Assembly (NCBI RefSeq): GCF_031877795.1
Contig: NC_133935.1
Span: 75,596,303 to 75,660,302 of the forward strand
From: Strix aluco
Lineage: Eukaryota; Chordata; Aves; Strigiformes; Strigidae
Length of the DNA stretch: 64,000 nucleotides
Reading direction: 5' to 3'
Shown here: piece after piece, positions 12,801 to 27,800 of the stretch
How the letters are laid out: each line of letters begins with the position of its first letter
Position numbering within the stretch: position 1 is the stretch's first letter
Translations under genes and position numbers: made by a program
Notes under the pieces: generated by a model
What the model saw: only the letters and a program-made list of their open reading frames with translations
The model's database searches: none
What the model was told of the DNA's origin: nothing

Positions 12801-15800
12801 TTTGTTACTGGAAATCAAATGTATTTAATTTTATTTAGTTTGCACTAGAAAGTAAGCAGGACATAGCAGATCAGTACAGTGGGTGTGCACAATTGCATTT
12901 AAACAAAGTGGATGGTTTGAAAACAGTATAGACTTGCCTGTGTGTTTTGCCAGTAGTGTATCTGTGGTTATAGGGGCAAGTGGGCCTTTTCCTGACATAA
13001 TATAGGTTAGGATTTTACTCGTATGGTTACAACACATCCAAGAGTATACTTTTTCCTTGTTTTCTGCTGACCATGCTATTTGGGCAAAAGGAAGTAAGTA
13101 TACATTGCTTCCTCTTGGTGTTTCATGTTGTATGAATGCAACCAGCCTGGTCTAGATTCGGATTTTCTATAATGAACATGTGTCTTACATCAAACAAGGG
13201 TTGGAAGTCAAAGCTCCATATGGAAATAAACAGTTTTGCTAAATTCTAGGTTTTAGAAAGACTTCAAAAAATACTTTTTGCTGATTTTCATTTAACTTAT
13301 CCACAACTAACACATTTTTGTTTTCCTATGAAATAGTCTTGGCGAAAGCATTGTGATACTCTTGTTTCTATCATTTGTCTGATGTAGATTGCCATTGTTA
13401 CAGGAGAACTGAAATATGAATGGTGTAAAGTAAAGCTTTACCTTAAAAAATCAGGTGTTATTTTTCAAATGCTTTGTGGTATGTGACAATCTTGCTTAAT
13501 CTTTTGGGTTATATCTCTGGCTAATCTGTTGTCATGGAACACAGAGTGGCTGAAAGTGTTTGTGGTTTTTGCAGTGGGTACTGTGTAGGGGACCCTCAGC
13601 TGTTGTTTGAAGGTAGTGGTGTCAAAACGATCCTGTCTTAGATCATCAGTCTTCTTATACCTTTCATTCAGGAGGACACCGGTAACTAACTCACAACTGA
13701 ATATTGTGTGTCTGTGTGCTGTTCAATCCATCTAGACTGAAACTCTTAGGTTTGGAGACAGTAAAGAACTCGATGTGCTCTTTTCTAAAGTATGAAAGGG
13801 GATTTGAACGGGTCATTGATTTGAAATGGGTAAAAAGGTAGTTTGTATACTTTTAGCCTCTTAATGGTTTTATTTTTGAAATCTTTATTTTTAAGTACTT
13901 CTACCTCATTGTTCTCTGAAAATCCTATTTAAAAAAAGGGTAGGAATATGCTTGACTTCTAAGGATAAAAGCTAAGTTGATCATATGCAGTGCTATGCCA
14001 GATGTTATAAAACTTGCTTTCCCTGTTTTGGTGGTTTTTTTTTTCAGGAAAGTGCATTTTTTCTAAAATGCCGAAGATTACTAAAAATGAAAAGGCAGTC
14101 TAGACTATTCTAAATCACTGATCAAGACTATTAAGATACATAGTGAAAGTCCATGTACTAATGGCAATTGTGACATTTTGTTCTAATTCCTGTACATTCT
14201 GAAATACCATTGAAGATATCAGAAATACTATATTTGACCATCGCCATAGCACTTGGGAAACACCGTTCTTAAAAGCTTGTCTGTGTATTAATGTACATTT
14301 CTGTAAACCTTTCTGAATCAAATACCGTTAATGCACCTCTTGAGTATCTGTGAAGATATTTTTCAAATTTATAAGGCAAGCATATAATCTGGAAATTTAG
14401 TGAAGAAAGATAAGGGTATTATATATCTCTGTGTTACTATTTTTGTTTTTAAAAAATACAGACTTTTTGGAAGTGATGTTTTCCAGTATTTATTTAGTTA
14501 ATGAGTTTCATGTTTGTAGCACATAGTTTGAAACATGACCTCTCAACTTTATCATATGCGTTATAAAATACAGGCTGTCTCTTCAAGAGAAATAATTTTT
14601 ATCTGTTAAGGCTAAACTAGGAAAAATGCTTTGGTAGAATCAACTAGATGATAAACTGGTTTTTGAAACTTAAAAAAAAATTAATTCACGTAAATATAGT
14701 TTTGCATGAAATTCTTGTGAATTAGGGGCTTTTCAATGAACATCAACAATTCTGAACACTTATCTTCCCTTAAGTATGATAGAAAGAGTGATTCCCTTGG
14801 AGAAAATGACCCGTAAGTATGTTGTGCGGCCAGCTGATCTGTTATAAGAAGCTCTGCTCTTACAGATGTGTTAATAGGTCATAGACAACTGTCACTTGAA
14901 ATACGCTTTAGGCCTTTTTATAATTTCAGAGTAAGAAATGGGTCTGTTACTACTCATCTTCCATATTAAGCTTTAATTTGAGTGTTAATGTATTTTTTAA
15001 GTTTTACTTCCATTAACTATATTTCAGCTAGATGCTGTTAATTTGATTGGGGACACGTGCACACCCACAAATTACTTCATTGTGAGCAGTGATAGTCATC
15101 TAGGCCATTCATAAAGCTTCATTTACATAGGCTACATCTGGTTGGAGCAATATGACTGAATAGTAATTTCAGTAACCCTTAACTTCAGAGGCTTCTGAAA
15201 TTTTGTGAAATACTGTTCTTTAAATGTTATACAAAAATACAACTTTCTGTGAACCACCACTCAAGTTTAAATATTCAGCTTTTTGTCCCCTTCTGAGGAA
15301 GTGAGTGCTGTTCCTGATGTTTCAAAGATGCCATTCTGAATTTTTGTAGAGGCAGTTGAATACAACCACAAGGCTGCTATAGTGACCCTGGGGTATAAGA
15401 ACTTGCAAACTCTGCCTAAAATTGCAGTAGTTCTTTTCTTTTGGGCAAATAAAACTAAACCAAGGCAGTGTCTGGGTTGTGTCAAATAGCTTGCGTGATG
15501 GTAAGTTGTGTTTGCTCGGTCTCTAAGGACAGCAGTGTCTAAGTCTACTGTTCTTGTGGAGTAAAGGGTTGTGTACTGCTTTTGCTGAATGTTACAGAGT
15601 CGTTCAGGAGGAGCAAGCAATAGTCTTGACATTGCACCTCATGGCACACTACACGCACTCCAAATAATTCAAATGGCATGTCAAATACATACTTTGCTTT
15701 TATTCTCCTCTCAATCCTACAGTGCCTTTTGCTGTATATAGTTACACGTATATACAGATACATATACATAGATACCTAAATACCTATATATAGATGTCTC

Positions 15801-18800
15801 ATATGACCATAGTTCATCACCCTAGGCCCTAATCTATAGTTATGTAGATCTGTGTACCTACAGGGATATATGCATATATATGTATATATCTGGATGTATG
15901 TCTATATACTATTCAGCATATACGTGAGACCGATTGCTATAGTATGAATTCCTTGTTTTGGAGTGTTCATAATTTACCTTAAAACTGCAGTAGGTTCAGG
16001 GTATTTTTCCCTGATGTTGTTATAGCTAAATAGAAGTTATCAGCTCTGCAAGCAGGGAAAAGTTAATCTTAATATCTGCTTATCTAATGTGTATACATTT
16101 GTTAATAGCAAGTGCGACAAAAGTCTGAGGTTTTTAAATTTATCTTCAAGTCATTGATTTGTAATAAACGGAAATTCTGTTTGGTTTTCTTCACTGTTAC
16201 TTTTTAAGATCTGTGGATTTTGTGTTGTGTGCTGCTACAGTTGTACTATACTATGCTTAGTACATAGGACATTTTGGCATAGGGAAAATAGTAATGCACT
16301 TGTTAGTGTTGGAGAAAGGTGAAACTATAGTAGGACCTTGAGTACTCATTTGTAGAACTGAAATCAGAAGCTAGATGGCGGGGTTTTTTTCTTGATCTTA
16401 TAAAACTGCCTTCATTTAGGCAAAGGCATCAGTGTTAAAGGTCAGGTACGGAATAGAGTAAAGCATAAGTTAATTGGGTAGAGCAGAAGCCCTTTGTGCC
16501 ATTAGGAAGTGTGGTGGTTGCATCCTGGTATTTGCATCCTGGTGTTTTCCTCGGGCTGTTGTACTCTACAATTGTTACAGTTATGCCAGTGCAGGCTCGG
16601 ATAACTCAGCTGTGTATATTTGTCTGAAATGAAGCATGGATATGCATTTCTATTTCTGTTAACTAGCATGTGAATGTTGCAAAGAGATTAAGCTCTTTGT
16701 TTTCCTGCTTCATCTGGCAAAAAAACTTGCCAATACAAACTTAACTCATGAATTATTTGTTCAAATTTGAACAGTCAGGATGTGTTCATGGAAGGAGAAC
16801 ACTCTGGTATGGCTGTGGAGTTTTTGATCCGGAACCGGGAGCCCCAGAGAGCAGCTGTACTGTTAGAGTACTGTCTCGAGTCCCTCTACATCTTAGAGAA
16901 ACAAAATTGTGTTCAGACCCAATACCACTGAGACAGTACAAGCACAAAGCTAGTAGCTTTATTAGGGAAGCTGAGAGTACAACAGCAAGGTAAGGAAAGA
17001 GTTGTAAGAGGAGAAGAGCACAGTGAAGTCTGACAGACTTTAGGACCATCGTTTTGGATTTGGAACTGTTGTTTTAAAGTATGTTTGAATACTGATGTCA
17101 GGATGTTCCAGTCACTGCGAGGTTTGCATAGGAAAGTTATTGCTTGTATCTCTGAGGGCCTTGTTCTAGCTACACTTTTGCCATCATCTTTAAAATGAAA
17201 AAATTCTTACACAGCTAAAAAGATAGAGAAATATGTTTCCCAAAAGGTACCAGATAAATAGAGGTATAAATGGATGACCTAGTTTGGTTGACCTAATTTT
17301 TCCTTCTATCTATCTGCCTACAAATTGATACTTTTAATTTTTGTAAAAGGTAATTTTATTGGTGGTAATCAATTTATGGGACGACTTAAAGGCAATATTG
17401 CTCTAATGGAAGTGTCTTGTGAAAGAAAAACCCAGAAGAATTGAATTATCAGCTGTAAAAAGTAGGAAGCTGATGTAGCCAGTTCCTTGAATGGAGAAAG
17501 TATCTAGCTATTATAAGAGGACTGAAGCTATGAATGATGTTGCCTCATGGGCTAGACATGTCATTAGGAACAAAAGCAAATAAAGATACATTTCATTCAT
17601 TCAGATTGCTAGAAGGAAACAGCAGTAATTTTGAAGGAAATCCTACGACGATGTTTCTGACAGTTAATTTTTTAAATTTATTTTACTTCTGAGCTCCCTT
17701 AGTCCAGTAAAAAGAATTGAATTGCCTGGTGTTAGGAATGTGCCAAGGGCAACTACATTAGTAGACTGGAAGTTGTAAGTGCTGTATGGATTGGTTGGCT
17801 TGTTCAATTATTAATTTGTTGCAATTTGGAGAAACCCTAACACAGTTGTTAAGTGTTCATAAGTGTATCCATATAATTTAGGTTCCTTTCTCTTTGGAGG
17901 AACAGCTATATGCTCTTATTTTTTATATGTTGGAAAGCAGGCCTCGATTCTTAAACATGATTGGAATATATTAGTTTCAATTGTATGATCATAGCTATAA
18001 GTTTTGGTGTCTAAAGTCATGGGTTGGAAAGCATCAGTCTCTAGGGGGAAGTTAATTTAGTCGAAACCATATTGCTTTAAAGAACATATGCACTACTTTA
18101 ATCTCTTTTATTTAGTTATAATACTGAACTTGTCAATTTAAGACAACCTTTTTTCATTAGCTTCCTTATGCAGTCTGCTAAGTTGTAGCAGGTTTTGTTT
18201 GTTTTTCTAAGGTCAGAGCACAGTGGTGCCCTCTTGAACAGTTTTGCATCTTGCTGCATTTGTCAGTCTTGCTGTCTTGTCATTCTTACTGTCTCATGTG
18301 GATGACATCTGCTTTTTGTTTTTCGTCTGAAAACACACAGATGTTTTGTACTCTTTGTGATCACAGGAAGAACAGCTTCTACGTGGATCAGTGAGATTGA
18401 GAGCAGTTTTTTCTTTGGTTCCGAAGGGGTACATGACCATCTCTCAGCTCTGCAGCTGGGCTACAGTGGAAAAAAGGGGCCAAGACTTCTGGACAGCTAA
18501 TAAAGGACAATCAATGGGAGACAGAAAAGAATGTGGTACACAAGCAGCATTGTCTCATCTTCCTGCTTTTATTGAGGTTGGGCAGTTAGCACCTCTGCTA
18601 TATTTGTGATCTTTCATATCTGCTATATGGTCAATATCATGGATGAGAAATCCAGTTCTTCTGCTGAGCTGGATGTCTGCAGCTGTTTAGTCAAGGTTGT
18701 AGTTCATGCAGGTTTTGACTTGACTTCAGAGACATAGGCGTTATTCCTAGCTACTCGCCACATTTGAGTATTTCAGGAGGCTGTTCGTCCAGAATTTTCA

Positions 18801-21800
18801 TATTGTTTTCTTGATTATTTTTTTGATTATTTTTTTTTTAAAATAGATGTTGTCTTTCATTTATGTTAGTATGACTTTATTTTTATTCCTCTGATAGTTC
18901 TTGGAGGACACACAGTTATCTTTGAACAACTGGGTTCCTAATTTAAAGGATGCTACATGGGTTTCCTGTCTTTAAGTGTTCAGGGGACTTGCCAGTGTAG
19001 GGTATGCATCATGTTGAAATGACTGATTGCTGTGGGACCTGCCCAGCTCTTGAGAAGCCTGAGTGGTGTTCCACTCTGTCCTAAATGTTTAACTTCTTAT
19101 TTGACTGTGTTTGACTCTATGCATAATCCTGTGGTGGAACAGTGTCTTTTTTTTCCTCAAGGCACTCAGTGTTCTGGTAGCATATATGGTGCTTGGCTAT
19201 AGCTTCCTACTGAGACAGACGTTTTTATTGGATTAGTTGTCCAGGATTTGCACAGTCCTACTGCACAAAACTGAGAAATTAATTAATATTAAAAGCTGAA
19301 CAAACAAAGAAAAACAAGTGATATAAATACTGCACTGCACTTATACTGTGGATAGGTTGGGTTTGTAAGTTGATGACTAGCTGCTCTGTTAGTGAGTAAA
19401 ATTGAGTATGGGGATGCCTTGGTAAATGCATCATGTTCTGCATTTTTGTAGTGCACAGTGGGGTTTTTTTATTCCTTTTCCACATGTAGAAAATAAGTCT
19501 TAATTCTTCCTTTATTTTCTACTTGAATCTTTGTTCCTGCATAGGAAGCAGGATTACAACTGGAAGCTATGCTTTCATTATTAGTTGCTCCCTCATGTAT
19601 ATTCTGATAATTTTAGCAAATAGGTAATTGTTAATTGAAATTAATACAGTTGTCCAGTAGGAGTACTCAAGGGAATTATTTAGCTCAAAATAAAGCTGGA
19701 AAATGAAACACTATTCTGGAGGGAAGGGCATATATAGGTTAGTTTAACTGCTTCAAAAACCTGAGAATTCCCGCAGAAATGAATTAATTCTAAATTGCCT
19801 ATAGGGCAGCACCCCTATTGCACAAACTATTAAAGGAAGGAAATAATCTCTTAGATATTGTGAGTCTCCCCAGATAGCTCAAAGTATTTGACAGTTTCTT
19901 CAAAGACTTCAATTTTTATTAAATAGGTGGTTACAGAAAGCTGCATTGATTCTTATTATGACCAAATCAGAATGTAAAACTCATTTTAACTCATTTCGTG
20001 TGAGGTTGCGTAAACATAACTGTGTAAATGCTAATGGATATATGGGGAACTATATGTAAACGTTAATGGAGAAAAGTGAATGTGATTTAGTCAGGTGGAA
20101 TGATCTTGGAAAGTACTTCAGGCACTCACTGGAATTTATTTTAGTAAAGAAATGTGTTGTTTTATAGATACTTTATTTTTCTGTTATTTCTACTTCATGA
20201 AGAGTAGGCCCAGAAGGGAGAGATGTTACTTATCTTGTTTCCTTAACAGCTTTTTGCTGTAAAACTGGAACACAGGAGCTTTGCACTCTAAGCTTTGGAC
20301 ACGAGTCTGGTTTTTCAAACTGAATGTTCTGAAGTAAGTTGTCATTAAGCTGGATGTTATGCCATATCTCTCTCAAATCTCAGTCACAAATCAATCCCAA
20401 CCTCTTATATTTTCCTTACAAACAGAAGAACTTTTCCAAAGGCTATTCCACAGAACTGCTGTGGGAATTGCCCTGATACTCAGTAGTAACATTGCTCCAG
20501 TTACTTCAACTGGTGCCAGATATTTTCTTAATATTTTGATAAAGATGATGAAATTTGAGCTTTCATTTCTTTTCTTTGTTTTTTGTTACAGTGAAAATGC
20601 AGCCTGCAAGTTATTTAGGATGTCAATTTCCTATTTTTCTTTTTCTGAAAAGAACATGTAGAAACTTGAATACCTGAAACTGTAGCAGAGAGAAGCCTAG
20701 TTGTATTTCTTACAAATCACAGATATCTATAGCCTGTTAATAAATGATTTAAATTGGGAAACCAGAAACACTGAAAAAATGTGTGTACGCTAAAGTCAGC
20801 AAGATGTTGCCATAAATCCATGTATAAACTGTGATTTCCTAAAGGGAAATAATGTTTTCTTCTAAAATGCTAGTGAATTCCGTAACTAGTTCTAATGTGG
20901 AATAGCCTGAATGAGAGCTTACATTTGGTAACTTATACATTATTATATCCTATACCATTTTTGGTGCAAAGCTATAGCAACGTATCTTTCTGGCACAGCA
21001 TTTTAAAAAGCATTTGCACTGTTTAAATTGGTGATTGTGTGAAAATGAAGCCAGCATCCTGTTTGTACAGTGTTATAGCATACATAATAGGTTTCCCTTC
21101 CTGTATTCATAGAAAAAATATTCCGTGTCTGGTAAAGTAAGCTAATATGATCATCCAGTGAAGAAAGTATGTGGATATAAAAACCTTGGTGATGATACTT
21201 TTAGCTCTTATGGATGAAGATAACTTCCAGATATATTAAATATACATCAGGCCAGGATGTATTTAGAGGTGAGAAAAGTAGCAATGAATTAAAAAGGGAA
21301 TTCAGTGCAGGGATATATTTAAGTAGTGAACTGATTTATTTCTAGAGAGACAGTACCTTTGAACTAAAAATGACCACGATTTTAGTCAGGTAAAGCATCT
21401 TGTAGGGCATTTCAGAGACACTGGAATTGGCTTCAGTAAATAAAATTCCTTCTATTCTTGCATTTCAGTGCCATGTCCTTTAGATTTGATGGGGCTGTTG
21501 TATTACTACTTTGAAACCTCCTGAAGTCAGGAGTTTCCTGAATCATGTACTGATGGTGTAGATTTTCAGGTGTTGTTCCTTGCAAACTATTCCAAGACGA
21601 GTGATAATAACACAGCAGAAAATATTTACTTATAGTATTTGTGTGTTTTGTTTTTTTTTTTTCCCCTTCCCTGTTAAAAGGTTATTGCTAGTGTGATACT
21701 GGAATTTAACATTTATTGGTAACAACTGAGAAGGTGAAATACCCTGTTTGTAGTTTACCAACTTTATATGCTTGAGCTGAAGATTTGTTTGGATAGAGAT

Positions 21801-24800
21801 CACAACCCGTGTGGGAAGTTAAGTACATAAAACCTTTTAATTTATAAACTGGGCTTGAGAAAACCTCCAGAATGAAGTTGGGGAACTTTGCTTATGCAAG
21901 GTGTATTGTGACTTTTAAGGTTATCTCAAATGCCATGGAGGAAGCATTTCTGCAGAAGAAAAGACAGAAGAAACACTTGCTCCTGTGGGCTTCCTTTTAC
22001 ATTCATACTGCTGTCTTTTACTTTTAGCTTGTTGGATCTAGCTTCTGGACATTGTATAAACAAGATACCCTTTAGGAATTCTGCATTTATGTCAGCTAGT
22101 GGTTGAATCATCCTTGCAAAGTGTGTAGTTTTCCACTGGGCATAGTACTTCTGTCAGATCTTATGCAAATTGCAACATGTATTTTTGATTCAACACATAC
22201 CAACTCTGATCTATCTTGGATATTTTGTTTTAATTTTTCTTCTCTCTCTTTTTCTGTTGTGGGGTTGTAATTTTTGTGGTCCATCTGTCCTTCCTCCCTT
22301 TTACTCCTGTGCTTGTGCTACCTTGTCCCTGTACTGCTAGAATGATTTCCTTATTTTTTTAAACCATCCGTTGTTACTGTTTCTGGAAGATAGAGGCCTT
22401 TGCAGGGTGAGCGGAAAACCATGTGAATAAGTTAAATATATTTCTTTAACTTTGCCTTTGCCTTGCTTTTAGACAGGAATCTCTTCAGAACAAGCATTAG
22501 CTTTATACAGGTTGTTACGGATTTAATGAACTGAAGGTAGATGATTATCTATAGTGTAGTTTGGTACTTCTTAAACTGTGCAAGCATTGCTTGATTGAGC
22601 AATTGTTGGGGTTATAATAAGAGAGAAGGTGTATGGGTGGATTTTTTGCTGGTTTTTTGTTTGTTTTGTTTTCATTCAATGTTCAAAGTAGAACTGGCTG
22701 GTCTATTTCAGTCTGGTTTTAAATTCAGAACCGAATAGCTTAGCAGAACGTTTTATTGGCTTTATTATCCTCTTAAAGAGAAAGTTAAGTTTGCAAATGT
22801 TATCTAGCTCTGATAATCAACATTTTTTAATGAGTAAAAATCTTAGAAGTGTGTTAGCTCTGGACAATGGGATAAGAGCCTGGGAAGCAGGACAATGAGG
22901 CTTAACCAGACTGGTTAAAAGCAACTGCAGGGATTGAAAGGGTTTCTCCAAAGCTGTTCTGAATGTAGCAGGCATGCCTGCATGTCTGAAAGTTGGACTT
23001 TTTTGATTCTGTTTGGAAATGGTCTTTGTAAAAATCATCATGCGCACTGTTCCTTCTGAATTTTCATGTTATGGCTTGTTCATTTCACCAGGATTAATAT
23101 TCTGGGGTTTGCACTGGACCAGGTAGTATTGCTTATGAATCCCTCTCCTCAAAAGAGGAACTGTAGTATTGAACTATTGTCTAAGCTTGATTATTACAGA
23201 GATTCCTGGAGACTAAAACCTAATCTGAGTATTTTGAAATAAATGTTGAGTCCTGACAGCTACAAGGGATGCAGCCAATATTCAGAGAGAATAGAAGTGC
23301 AGCTTGCACTGGGGTCATGATGCGATCTTCTATTCACCATAATGCATCTTTAAGAAGCATTTGCATCCTGATAAGAAATTGGGATATGTCACTTCTCCTG
23401 TGAATTGATTCACTTTGGCTGTTGAGTATGTATTTCTGTATTCTGCATTTTAAAGCCAGGATTTAGCAATCCTGTATGTCTCATCCTATTACTTGTCATG
23501 CAGTTACTGTCTCTTTAGAACAAACCTGTATTCCTGTCTGGGCTTATTAGCATTAATAGCTGTTCTGCTTACCCAGTGGAATACTGATGCACAATGCTAG
23601 CAACTGGGAATGAGAAGAAGGTAGCCTTTAAGGGAAGGCACAATGCAAGGATTAAAGAGGGCATTGCTTTAGAAAAATGCTACTGTTCCTTAAAGTCAAA
23701 CTGTGGCAGACATTAGGGTTGAGGTTAAACTTAACTGATGCATTGAAAATAAATTGAAATCTTTTAAAGCTATTGATTTTGTTTGGAATGCTGTTCCATT
23801 AAGGGAAAATAAGATTGAGAAACTTGGTTTGTGTCCTACTTATAGTGTGCTTAAATAGTTTTTAGTAAATGTGGGGAGTTCTGATATTTGGAAAGTGTCA
23901 TTGTTTCTCCCCAGTCCAAACAACACGCAATATCTAGTCTTTTTCATGGCTAGAAATGCTGCAAGAGGCGGTCTTCCACATCTATAGGAATTTAGAAGCT
24001 TGGGGTTTTTACTGACTAAAGGCATATCCTTTCTATACCGAAAAGCAAGTCACTTAGTTTTCATGGCTGTAAGCAGCAGTACAACCTGTTCCTTGTAAGT
24101 TGTTCCGTGCTATGTAGCCTAACTTTATTCGTTGTTGGGTTTTTTCTTCTTGTATAACAAAGAAACCCACACTTTGCTTGCTTAGATTCCATGCCTTCTT
24201 ATCTAGCCTTTCCCAAGAGTGGCTTTGATAGATCTGAGGAAGTAACTTTGGTAATGCAACTTTCCTCATTTCCTGTATTTCATCTACTTATTTTGTCATT
24301 CTGAAGAGCCGTGACTAGTGGTTTTGCAAACTTACATTTCTATTATCTAAAAGTGGAATTAAATGTTGGTTCTCCAATTTTAGATCTGTAAGTTCAATAC
24401 TCAGTAAAAAGCTATGAAGTGTAATTTTTTTCTTGAGGGAGGTAGAAAAAACATCTTGATGGAGAAGGAAGCAATGAAGAGTAAAATTTAGGAGGAGACT
24501 GTTCAAAACCAGGAATTTCTTTGTGGAGATTACGTTGCATTTTAGTGAGCTAAAACAGGAAGGTATTTGTAGCTTATTTGTATGCAGGTTAGCAGCCTGC
24601 TACTCTGAGTAATGTAAGTTGAGCAATATACTGAGTTGAAAGAGATAGTAAAAATATGGTAGAAGTTCTGCTTGTGCCAGGAACTGTCACCAGTATTTTA
24701 CCGTCAAACAAGGCCTGACTCCGGTCACTGCAGGCAGTGGGCTTTGCGATGCTAATCCACCCACTGCCTTTCTTCTGGTGTGTCCAAAGTCCGAGTGTCT

Positions 24801-27800
24801 CACCGAGTCACCTTGTTAATTCTGTGGCTTTGCTGAAATGGTTTCCGCTTTTCCAGAATTAGAATGTGAATTTGACCACAACTGTAGTATTTTCTCAGAA
24901 TTTTTTAAAAAGTATCTGTAAACAGAGAAAAGAGGAATACTTCATTTAGTGTTGAGCAACTTTCCTGTTCCTAGATGGGCAAGTGTGGGCTGCAGCCAGT
25001 GTCAGCAGCAAGTTACTATACAGACAGCATTTGCTCTGATATGAGGAAGGAATGGCAATAAAAGAGATTAGGGTTTAGAAAATAAGATTAAAGGAAGCAG
25101 AATTGGAATAAAAGGCAAAGAGGTGGGAAACTGTTAAACTTGGTGCAATGGTTAAGTGATTGATATGTAAAATCTCAATTATATAAATAGCTGTTGTCAT
25201 TGATGTTAACTGTTGCCTCCAGTATGGTAAAAACAGTGTGGCTAACCTTTGTCTGTAGGGGTGGATATGAAACTCTGTCCTGGTGATAGTTCATTGTACG
25301 AGAAGTTGAACAGGCTTGCATTGGTGAAGCAGCATGGCTCCTACCAAACTTAAAAAACCCCAAAGATATAGAAGTAGGAAACCCCTCTATCCATATCTGA
25401 TAATCATGTAGATCATCAAAAACTGTGTTTCCTGTATTCCTTTTGTTAGCTTCCATAATATGTGATGAAAAGAAGCAGATGAATAGCAGTTTATGCACTT
25501 ATGGTTATAGCTAGAGGGACACTTATTAAAAATCTGAAGTATGCCATAGAGTTGTATCCAAAGTATTTATTTGCCTTTCGCTAAAAAATGGAAAGACCTA
25601 GAATCTACTTTTGCTGCTTTATGATATTTTTGCTGATTTCTTATTTTAAGAAACGTGATTTCCATCAATCCCACTAGTTCATTAGCATTTTAATTTATAG
25701 GGTTTTGATGGTATCTAAATATTTAAATACATTATTAAATTTAAATAATTGTTGAATCAGAATTAATAAACCACTAAAGTATTAATCTGTAAAGGTTACT
25801 TGTATGCTGAGGTGATGGGTTTGTTACTTGAACACACTAAATATTAATAATTTTAATTGTGGTATTTGGGACAAAGGACTAATATGAATGAGATTGCTTA
25901 TGCTGGCTGGAAAGGATCTCAAAATGTTATAAACATTTTTAGTCCTATATTTTTTTTATCAGTGTTAAAATTAGAATCTGCCACACATGGTACAGTAGGT
26001 ATATTCATGACTGGAGAGAAGGATGAGTAGATTAAGCGATAGATCAGTTATGTTGGTGCTGAGTACACCTGTATTTGGCCAGCCAATAGTGTCAGCATGG
26101 TGGATGAAGGTACAGTGCAGATACAGAAAATGTTGCCACAGTTGGAATTTGGCCAGGATGCTCCCCTTATTGCCTTTGTTGCTGTTAAAAGACCACTTGT
26201 TCATCGAAATTATCAAAACAATTACCTTGGAAAGAGACGGACCAACAACCACAGTATTCTTGTAGTGCATATATGCACGTAGGAGGAAAAACCTGGTGGT
26301 GTTTCCATATTGAGGGCAGTTTTCTTGAGATTACTTTGGATTCTCAACATAAGAGCAAAAGGGTAAAACTCTGAGACTTGCTCAGGCAAATAGGAGCTGG
26401 GTAGAAGACAGACTGTCCCTTAAAAATAACTTGGTTATAAAACAATGAACAGTTAAAGTGATCTTAACTACGTTTGTGGTGTTTGAGGTGAAGCAATAAC
26501 ATGAATGAGACTATTTCTTTATCCTTTCTAGGCAGTGCAATACAGTCTGCTGTATGTGGTGGAATAGGTATATTCTTAACTGGGGAGGAAGAGAAATAGG
26601 TAAATTTTAGCATCATATGATACTTCATGGTCTCTTCAAAATATAAAAAAAATGCTGTAATGTGTTAAAACAAATGTACACCTAGTCTGATACTTTATTC
26701 TGACTGGTGGATACTGAGAGAAAGAATGGAAGAAATGAAACAGAGCTGTCCTCCCACTTTCTCTCAATGGCAGATTCTGAGTAGAAGCTCCCAGACTGCG
26801 TACACGGCAGCAGCAAGTTGATGATCACAGGACACCAGGACCCATCATTGCTGTATTGACAGTCAGGATAGTAGCAGATACTACTACCTGGCATGTTTAA
26901 ACAGGCCTTGTGCTGCTTGCAAATGTTTTACTTTTTTAACTCTATTATTTCCTTTCATTTAACTTCCTCATTTGTTCTTTTTTGTTCTTTTTTTTTTTTT
27001 TTTTCAGAGTTCCTATTTCTAAAGGAAAAAGTTGTGGTGAATTTTTTTTTTTAGCTTTTTCCTGTCTGGCAAGGATAGCAGATATAAGTATGCAGTAACC
27101 TTAAGTGGTTCTGCTGGAGCTGCATCTTTAGCCAGGTCCTGTGCTTGCTCAAATCTGCTTCAAGGTGTTTTTCTTGCTGGGGGATTGAGTGACAGAGTTC
27201 TCTGGCAAAGTGATCGATATCTTTAAAAAGAAAGAAATGTGTATTTTGTACCCCTCTTAATTTCTTATTTTTTCTTTTCAGAGCCTTTCCAGTCTCTTCC
27301 ACAAGAACCACCAGGTTTCTTGTGCATGCTACCACTACTGGGATTTCTTCCTTGATAGTGTAGGTCTTGTACAATCCTGGATACATTAAAATATATTATA
27401 GAAACTTAGCTTGATTTTTCTCACTTTCCTCTTGTTCATGTCTGCTTTTGTAATGCATGCTGCTGCTTCCCCTCTGGCATGCCCTTGCCCGTCAGTCCTC
27501 CATAATTTGTATGGGTGGTATTAGTTTCTGAGTATGTGGTCCTGCTGCCAAGTTTAAGATTCCTTTTATATCAGTATTCTCCTTTTAGACTCAAATTTAG
27601 ACACCCTTGCAGTGCTCAGGCAGTTGGACTGGATGATGGTTATAAATGATTCCTTTCAACTGAAATATTCTATTCTAAATTTATAGCTTTTCTTTAAAAT
27701 CTAGATTTCATGCAGTTGAATGGTAACACCTACCCATTTCTTCTTGCAACAGGCACTTAGTGTGCCTGAACTTTGACTTCTGCTCTGTCCTTAGGGTGTG

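Noticed and set aside
15267-15632. Minus-strand 121-codon open frame.
   Set aside because: No recognisable motif, no splice or promoter support, single open frame inside an intron.
26023-26282. Two overlapping plus-strand frames that read like protein ([19 protein letters not shown]).
   Set aside because: Not recognised. They lie between the two duplicated blocks with no splice logic; kept only as part of the duplication context.
27051-27386. Minus-strand 111-codon open frame.
   Set aside because: No family resemblance, no splice context; the length is within chance for this window.
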